Source: an uncultured Erysipelotrichaceae bacterium (GTDB lineage Bacteria > Bacillota_I > Bacilli_A > Erysipelotrichales > Erysipelotrichaceae). From it: a DNA stretch of 10,462 nucleotides. The position numbers and the translations under genes were made by a program. The DNA is taken from assembly GCA_905201565.1 (NCBI GenBank), contig CAJKOS010000058.1, forward strand, positions 1-10,462, written 5' to 3'. The notes beneath the pieces were generated by a model that saw only the letters and a program-made list of their open reading frames with translations, did not search any database and was not told where the DNA came from. How positions within the stretch are numbered: the stretch's first letter is position 1; each line of letters starts with the position of its first letter. Positions 6,825-10,462 of this stretch are shown one piece after another.

Positions 6825-7855
6825 TATTTCAGCACTTCCTTCTTGCCATACATCTCTGTATAGTAGTTCTGGTAATCACCAGAAATGATGTCCTTCCACC
6901 ATTCTTCATTATCGAGATACCAGCGAATGGTCTTCTTGATACCATCCTTGAACATGGTTTCTGGCAGCCAGCCAAGATCATGGTGAATCTTTGCCGGGTC
7001 GATGGCATATCTCTGGTCCTGACCCTTTCTGTCTGTGACATGTTCAATGAGACTTTCCGGCTTGCCGAGTTCTTCGAGAATGATTTTGACAATGTCGATG
7101 TTTCTCATTTCATTATGACCACCGATGTTGTAGACTTCACCAACATTACCCTTGCGGATGATGAGATCAATTGCCTTGCAGTGATCTTCTACATACAGCC
7201 AGTCACGAACATTGAGACCTTCACCATAGACAGGAAGCTTCTTGTCAGCCAATGCATTTGCGATCATGAGCGGAATGAGCTTCTCCGGGAACTGGTAAGG
7301 ACCATAGTTATTGGAACAACGGGAAATTGTCACCGGCAGTCCATATGTTCTATGGTAAGCATTGACCAGAAGATCGGCACTTGCCTTGGAAGAAGAATAT
7401 GGAGAACTTGTATGAAGCGGCGTTTCTTCTGTGAAGAAGAGGTCCGGTCTGTCAAGCGGCAGATCACCATACACTTCATCGGTAGAAACCTGATGGTAAC
7501 GCTTGATGCCATACTTACGGCATGCGTCCATGAGAACGGATGTACCGATGATATTTGTTTCTAAGAAAATCTCAGGATTTTCAATGGATCTGTCAACATG
7601 GGACTCAGCCGCAAAGTTGACAACCATATCCGAATGTTCTTCTTCAAACAGCTTATATACACCTTCACGGTCACAGATATCGAGCTTCACAAAACGGAAA
7701 TTCGGATTGTCCATGACACTCTTCAATGTCTTGAGATTACCTGCATATGTCAGCTTGTCCACACAGATAATACGATCTTCCGGATGTTCCTTGAGCTCCA
7801 GGAAGACGAAGTTGGAGCCGATAAAGCCGGCACCACCAGTTACGATAATGTTCAT
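6824..7855 (-). CDS. rfbB: dTDP-glucose 4,6-dehydratase
   Basis: The second pathway enzyme: it converts dTDP-glucose to dTDP-4-keto-6-deoxyglucose using tightly bound NAD. The 343-residue protein is an extended SDR of the RmlB family. The NAD-binding glycines are in VTGGAGFIGSNF (5-16). Catalytic residues are visible in STDEVYGD (T125, D126, E127) and SPYSSSKAS (Y153, K157). SRCSNNYGPYQFPEKLIP and VRDWLYVEDHCKAI are strong family blocks. The start was set at ATG 7855, because GGAGG lies 8 nt upstream and the protein then begins MNIIVTGGAGF. An ATG at 7870 overlaps the ribosome site itself and is unlikely. It is the first gene of a B-D-A-C operon whose four genes are 1 nt apart or overlapping. 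No good promoter was identified in the short upstream gap. Confidence 0.97.
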   Translation of the reverse strand: MNIIVTGGAGFIGSNFVFLELKEHPEDRIICVDKLTYAGNLKTLKSVMDNPNFRFVKLDICDREGVYKLFEEEHSDMVVNFAAESHVDRSIENPEIFLETNIIGTSVLMDACRKYGIKRYHQVSTDEVYGDLPLDRPDLFFTEETPLHTSSPYSSSKASADLLVNAYHRTYGLPVTISRCSNNYGPYQFPEKLIPLMIANALADKKLPVYGEGLNVRDWLYVEDHCKAIDLIIRKGNVGEVYNIGGHNEMRNIDIVKIILEELGKPESLIEHVTDRKGQDQRYAIDPAKIHHDLGWLPETMFKDGIKKTIRWYLDNEEWWKDIISGDYQNYYTEMYGKKEVLK

Positions 7856-7885
7856 ATTGTGCACCTCCATGCATTGCGCCTATAC

Positions 7886-7909
7886 AATAAAAGGTGACGT
7901 AACGTCACC
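7886..7909 (-). terminator. Terminator after the MerR-methyltransferase gene, in the rfb leader
   Basis: GGTGACGT (7893-7900) and ACGTCACC (7902-7909) form a perfect dyad. On the minus strand it is followed directly by TTTTATTGTAT. It lies 53 nt beyond the regulator stop and only 37 bp before the rfbB start. It fits an intrinsic terminator, but a perfect dyad in this position could also be an operator or attenuator for the rfb operon. Confidence 0.7.
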
Positions 7910-7962
7910 TGCAAGTCTTTTTCACAAAATCTCTCAAAAACTGTCAACAAAGCCCAAAACTC

Positions 7963-9156
7963 TCACTTCCTGCACACAAACACCCCCGCATCCTTTGTAA
8001 TATGGAAGCCATTCTGTACCTTCTCTCCCACAAAATCGCGGAACTCCTTATAGTGGTCAATCAAAAGATGGTTCTGGTTACCATGACACGAAAGTATATA
8101 GGCAATCAGTGGTTCTGGTTTATCAATCACAATTTCATCTTCATAGCGCACCATCTCCACATCCTGAAAACACTTTGAAAGTATTTCCCTGCCATTTTCC
8201 AATCCAAACTTTTCATAGAGACGATTGGCAGAAAGGACTATGTCCCTGTTAAATGCCTGCACAAGTTCGGTAATCTCCTTCATATGTTTTCTGCCATATG
8301 TACTTGCAACAAACATACCATCTTCCTGCAATACCCTTGCACACTCAGAAACAGCCATGTCCACATCCTTGCAATAGAAAAGCACATGGTTGGCAATGAC
8401 TCTGTCAAACAGATCATCTTCCAGTGGAATCTTTTCACAATCAAATGCTGCAAAGGACATTCTCTGATCCCCATCGAGCATTTGTCTTGCATCACGCAAT
8501 ATACCTTCCGATATATCCGAAAGCACAATGGAAACAGAAACTGGTATTCTGCCTTTGTTCTCATACCAGAGTTCGCCATTCCCACTGCCTACTTCCAATA
8601 TATGCAATCCATCCACAATATCGCATTGTTCATACACCCAGGGAAACCACCCCTGAGGGTTTGTGGAATATGCACTATGCAGTTCAATCCGGGCATTGAT
8701 ATTTGTCGCATTGAGGTATTGTGTCTTCAGGCTTCTTTCCATGCTTGTCACATTGAACCCTTTGAGCATATCTTCCCAATGCACATCTTCACCAGCTTCC
8801 ACCGTACCGATCATCTGATCAATTGCGGTAGATACTTCCTGCATTTCTTCCATTCTTTCCTGTACAAGCTTTCTCTGGATGCGCAATGAATTGATGAGAT
8901 ACTGGGCGTCCTGTGAAGCAAAGGTCATCTCCTTGATTTCATCAAGAGAAAAACCAAGGTATTTAAACAAAAGGATCTGTTCCAGTCTTACAAAATCATG
9001 GTCGCTGTACAACCTTGCCCCACCATCTGTCACAACAGAAGGATGCAACAAACCGATTTTGTCATAGTATCGCACTGTGCGCAAAGAAACATGTGCCTTG
9101 TGGGCAAATTCACCAGATGTATAGAACGATTTCCCAGTAATATGATCTTTTCTCAT
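7963..9156 (-). CDS. MerR-family regulator fused to SAM-dependent methyltransferase
   Basis: A 397-residue fusion. Residues about 10-82 are a MerR winged helix-turn-helix (YTSGEFAHKAHVSLRTVRYYDKIGLLHP, then ARLYSDHDFVRLEQILLFKYLGFSLDEIKEM). A helical dimerisation region follows (about 88-120). Residues about 155-300 are a class I methyltransferase: motif I LEVGSGNGELW (187-197), acidic motif LSDIS (212-216) and motif IV FDRVIANHVLFY (250-261), followed by a post-motif helix (AVSECARVLQEDGMFVAST). The C-terminal 90 residues match nothing I recognise. It probably binds DNA through the MerR part; the methyltransferase part may be an enzyme or an SAM or small-molecule sensor. GAGG lies 6 nt before ATG 9156. 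A dyad covers its -10 region, which suggests autoregulation. It is monocistronic, with its own terminator. The substrate is unknown. Confidence 0.9.
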   Translation of the reverse strand: MRKDHITGKSFYTSGEFAHKAHVSLRTVRYYDKIGLLHPSVVTDGGARLYSDHDFVRLEQILLFKYLGFSLDEIKEMTFASQDAQYLINSLRIQRKLVQERMEEMQEVSTAIDQMIGTVEAGEDVHWEDMLKGFNVTSMERSLKTQYLNATNINARIELHSAYSTNPQGWFPWVYEQCDIVDGLHILEVGSGNGELWYENKGRIPVSVSIVLSDISEGILRDARQMLDGDQRMSFAAFDCEKIPLEDDLFDRVIANHVLFYCKDVDMAVSECARVLQEDGMFVASTYGRKHMKEITELVQAFNRDIVLSANRLYEKFGLENGREILSKCFQDVEMVRYEDEIVIDKPEPLIAYILSCHGNQNHLLIDHYKEFRDFVGEKVQNGFHITKDAGVFVCRK

Positions 9157-9162
9157 TGCAAA

Positions 9163-9182
9163 CCTCTACACCATTGTAAAGG
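9163..9182. promoter_or_regulatory. Dyad operator candidate for the MerR-methyltransferase
   Basis: CCTCTACA (9163-9170) and TGTAAAGG (9175-9182) are inverted copies with one mismatched pair out of eight, separated by 4 bp. The 20-bp size and spacing fit operators of MerR-family dimers. The site lies 7 bp upstream of the regulator's own start codon, covering its -10 box, likely start point and ribosome site. Confidence 0.5.
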
Positions 9183-9202
9183 ACTACAAGCAAAGATGTA
9201 AA
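9173..9202 (-). promoter_or_regulatory. Candidate promoter of the MerR-methyltransferase gene
   Basis: On the minus strand, TTTACA (9197-9202, 5/6) is followed by 18 nt and TACAAT (9173-9178, 5/6). Transcription would start near 9166, leaving a very short leader of about 10 nt with the GAGG ribosome site at its 5' end. Confidence 0.45.
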
Positions 9203-9303
9203 TGCAGCTTTGTTATCATATGCAATCTATAGTGAAGAGAGACTCCAGGATTCATAGCTTATACTAAATTTGATCATAGTCCGGCACTAAGTCAAATACC
9301 GAT

Positions 9304-9348
9304 TTAACGGTACTAAAAATGCAAAAATGTAAAGAATAGTACCGTTAA
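9304..9348. repeat. 12-bp perfect inverted repeat with A-rich 21-nt centre
   Basis: TTAACGGTACTA (9304-9315) is perfectly inverted as TAGTACCGTTAA (9337-9348). A further TACCG lies just outside (9297-9301), so TACCG-ATTTAA-CGGTA forms a second, overlapping dyad. On the plus strand the stem is followed 8 nt later by TTTTT; on the minus strand no T-run follows. It lies in the 256-bp gap between the regulator and the anchored protein. Its function is not known. Confidence 0.85.
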
Positions 9349-9412
9349 GCCTGGATTTTTCCACAAATATACCGGCTCAGATGATTAGAATTCCTTGCAT
9401 CAATGCATACAA

Positions 9413-10012
9413 TCAGCCAACAAGCTGTCCTGTCTCAAGCAAATTATTATATGCGCTCATGAGATACTGAGGAATTGCGCTTTCGAGAACATCGAGATAC
9501 CATCTGTCATCAATTTCTATTGCACGGACAGTCATGTATTGATGGTCTCCTGCATACATACTATATGAAATATTCATTTCACATTCCACATCTACCACAT
9601 TATCCACCTGATCTCCAACTCTCTCATAACTTCCTTTGGTCAGCTCAGTTTCTTCATCATCAACCGGAATCAGTTCAATATTCACAACAGAATAATCCTG
9701 AATTTCTCCGAGATATTCCATCGAATTTTGCATGGTTTCATCCCAATATCCCTTGGCTTCATCCACACATTGCAAAGTCTGTCTGTCAGTAGCCTCCAAG
9801 TCACAAACTGCTTTGATCATCGGGTATCTTCCAAGCATGCATAATTCCTCAAAATCACCGTCAATTATCTGTGCCTGCACTGCATTCAACACAACTTCTT
9901 CTGGCGATTTCATGCCATGTCTGTTACCAAACAGAAGAATACCTCCTAAAACCGCTGTACCAACTACTGCAACTCCTCCTGCAGCAAATACCGGAATCAT
10001 CCACTTTTTCAT
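9413..10012 (-). CDS. Small membrane-anchored protein of unknown function
   Basis: The 199-residue protein has a short Lys-containing N terminus, then one hydrophobic segment (about 5-29, Ala/Gly/Val-rich), and a soluble, acidic domain that should lie outside the membrane. There is no lipobox cysteine after the hydrophobic stretch, so it is a signal-anchored protein rather than a lipoprotein. The outer domain begins SPEEVVLNAVQAQIIDGDFEELC and ends with a Tyr-rich beta portion (YMTVRAIEIDDRWYLDVLE). This pattern resembles NTF2-like or DUF4878-type surface domains, but the match is by general shape only. The start was set at ATG 10012, because AGGAG lies 8 nt upstream; an ATG at 10018 is only 2 nt from it. 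No clear promoter was found upstream. The neighbours give no functional hint. Confidence 0.75.
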   Translation of the reverse strand: MKKWMIPVFAAGGVAVVGTAVLGGILLFGNRHGMKSPEEVVLNAVQAQIIDGDFEELCMLGRYPMIKAVCDLEATDRQTLQCVDEAKGYWDETMQNSMEYLGEIQDYSVVNIELIPVDDEETELTKGSYERVGDQVDNVVDVECEMNISYSMYAGDHQYMTVRAIEIDDRWYLDVLESAIPQYLMSAYNNLLETGQLVG

Positions 10013-10068
10013 ACTCATCTCTCCTTTTTCTGCCTATACCATATCCGATACAAAGAAACATTTGGAAA

Positions 10069-10270
10069 ATGAACGACAAACAACACACTTCAGATGATGA
10101 ACAGCAGATACTATGTTGTTCAATATGCTTTTCTCCAGAAAACAGCAGTGAATCAACCAGACAGTTAACTCCACCTTCCTGACCTCAAAGCGGAAATTGC
10201 CTCTTCACTTCAAGATATCAGTGAACTACTCCGACTTATAGAAGTCGGAGTAGTTCACGAAAACGTCTGA
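10069..10270 (+). pseudogene. Possible frameshifted small ORF (66 residues if joined)
   Basis: ATG 10069 opens a 37-codon plus-strand frame, ending TCC-TGA at 10177-10182. In the next frame (+1), 29 further codons from 10181 to a TGA at 10268-10270 read DLKAEIASSLQDISELLRLI and on, a convincing amphipathic helix. Joining them by skipping one T gives a 66-residue acidic product. It could be a broken gene or chance. There is no good ribosome site, and it matches nothing I recognise. Confidence 0.22.
10221..10258. repeat. Perfect 17-bp-stem hairpin
   Basis: GTGAACTACTCCGACTT (10221-10237) pairs perfectly with AAGTCGGAGTAGTTCAC (10242-10258) across an ATAG loop. Neither strand has a T-run after it, so it is not an intrinsic terminator. 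Long perfect hairpins with tiny loops of this kind occur near the ends of IS200/IS605-type elements and in some small RNAs. No transposase is visible nearby. Apart from this hairpin and the doubtful small frame, I see nothing in the 303-bp gap 10013-10315. Confidence 0.9.
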
Positions 10271-10315
10271 AACAATCCAGACATATACAACCATTTCATT
10301 CATCCGTACCCTCAG

Positions 10316-10344
10316 AAAAAAAAGAAATGCAGTTTTCCACTGCA
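10316..10344 (-). terminator. Intrinsic terminator of the right-edge gene
   Basis: TGCAGT (10328-10333) pairs with ACTGCA (10339-10344) across a 5-nt loop. On the minus strand the stem is followed by TTTC and then eight T residues (10316-10323). It begins 14 nt after the stop codon of the partial gene at the right edge. Confidence 0.8.
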
Positions 10345-10358
10345 CGCATTATGACATA

Positions 10359-10462
10359 TTATTCCTTCACGCTTTTACAAATACCTTCGGGCTCTTCAGG
10401 TGTTGTATACAGAACCACAAGGATTTGCGTATCAGATAAGCCAGGATCAATCATCCTGTGAA
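10359..10462 (-). CDS. C-terminal end of an unidentified protein (right-edge partial)
   Basis: A minus-strand frame is open from the right edge to TAA 10359-10361, giving 33 residues that include MIDPGLSDTQILVVLYTTPE and end ICKSVKE. The family is not recognisable from this piece. The adjacent downstream terminator, in the right orientation and distance, supports a real gene end. A short gene starting at the internal ATG (10452-10454) cannot be excluded. Confidence 0.45.
   Translation of the reverse strand, partial: HRMIDPGLSDTQILVVLYTTPEEPEGICKSVKE

Overview
The window looks like chromosomal DNA from a low-to-moderate G+C Bacillota (Firmicutes), possibly an Erysipelotrichia-type or Clostridia-type gut bacterium. 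The evidence is the strong GGAGG-type ribosome sites about 8 nt before ATG, the AT-rich intergenic DNA, the intrinsic terminators, and the protein families present. The exact taxon cannot be fixed from sequence reading alone. Nearly everything is coded on the minus strand, so the genes read right to left.

Right to left: (a) the C-terminal end of an unidentified gene at the right edge, closed by a clear terminator. (b) About 300 bp of non-coding DNA with a perfect 17-bp-stem hairpin and a possible frameshifted small plus-strand frame. (c) A small membrane-anchored protein of unknown function. (d) A MerR-type regulator fused to a SAM-dependent methyltransferase, with a dyad over its likely promoter, closed by a terminator. 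(e) A complete, tightly packed dTDP-L-rhamnose operon in the order rfbB-rfbD-rfbA-rfbC, closed by a strong terminator. (f) A structured, repeat-rich non-coding stretch of about 350 bp. (g) A two-gene cassette of ABC/SMC-like AAA ATPases with its own promoter, flanked by a 24-bp exact direct repeat. (h) A membrane-tethered ECF-type sigma factor with an extracytoplasmic C-terminal domain and an ECF-like promoter, perhaps autoregulatory. (i) On the plus strand at the left edge, the end of a probable transposase that converges on the sigma gene and may have truncated it.

The rfb genes together convert glucose-1-phosphate and dTTP to dTDP-L-rhamnose, the donor for rhamnose-containing wall polysaccharide. 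The sigma factor, and perhaps the small anchored protein, face the cell surface. The two ATPases look like an accessory module and, by family, are candidates for mobile-element defence. That role is inference, because no nuclease or TOPRIM effector is visible beside them.

Several start codons were set to internal ATGs because these have a well-spaced Shine-Dalgarno sequence (rfbB, both ATPases, the anchored protein). No tRNA, rRNA or CRISPR array was found.
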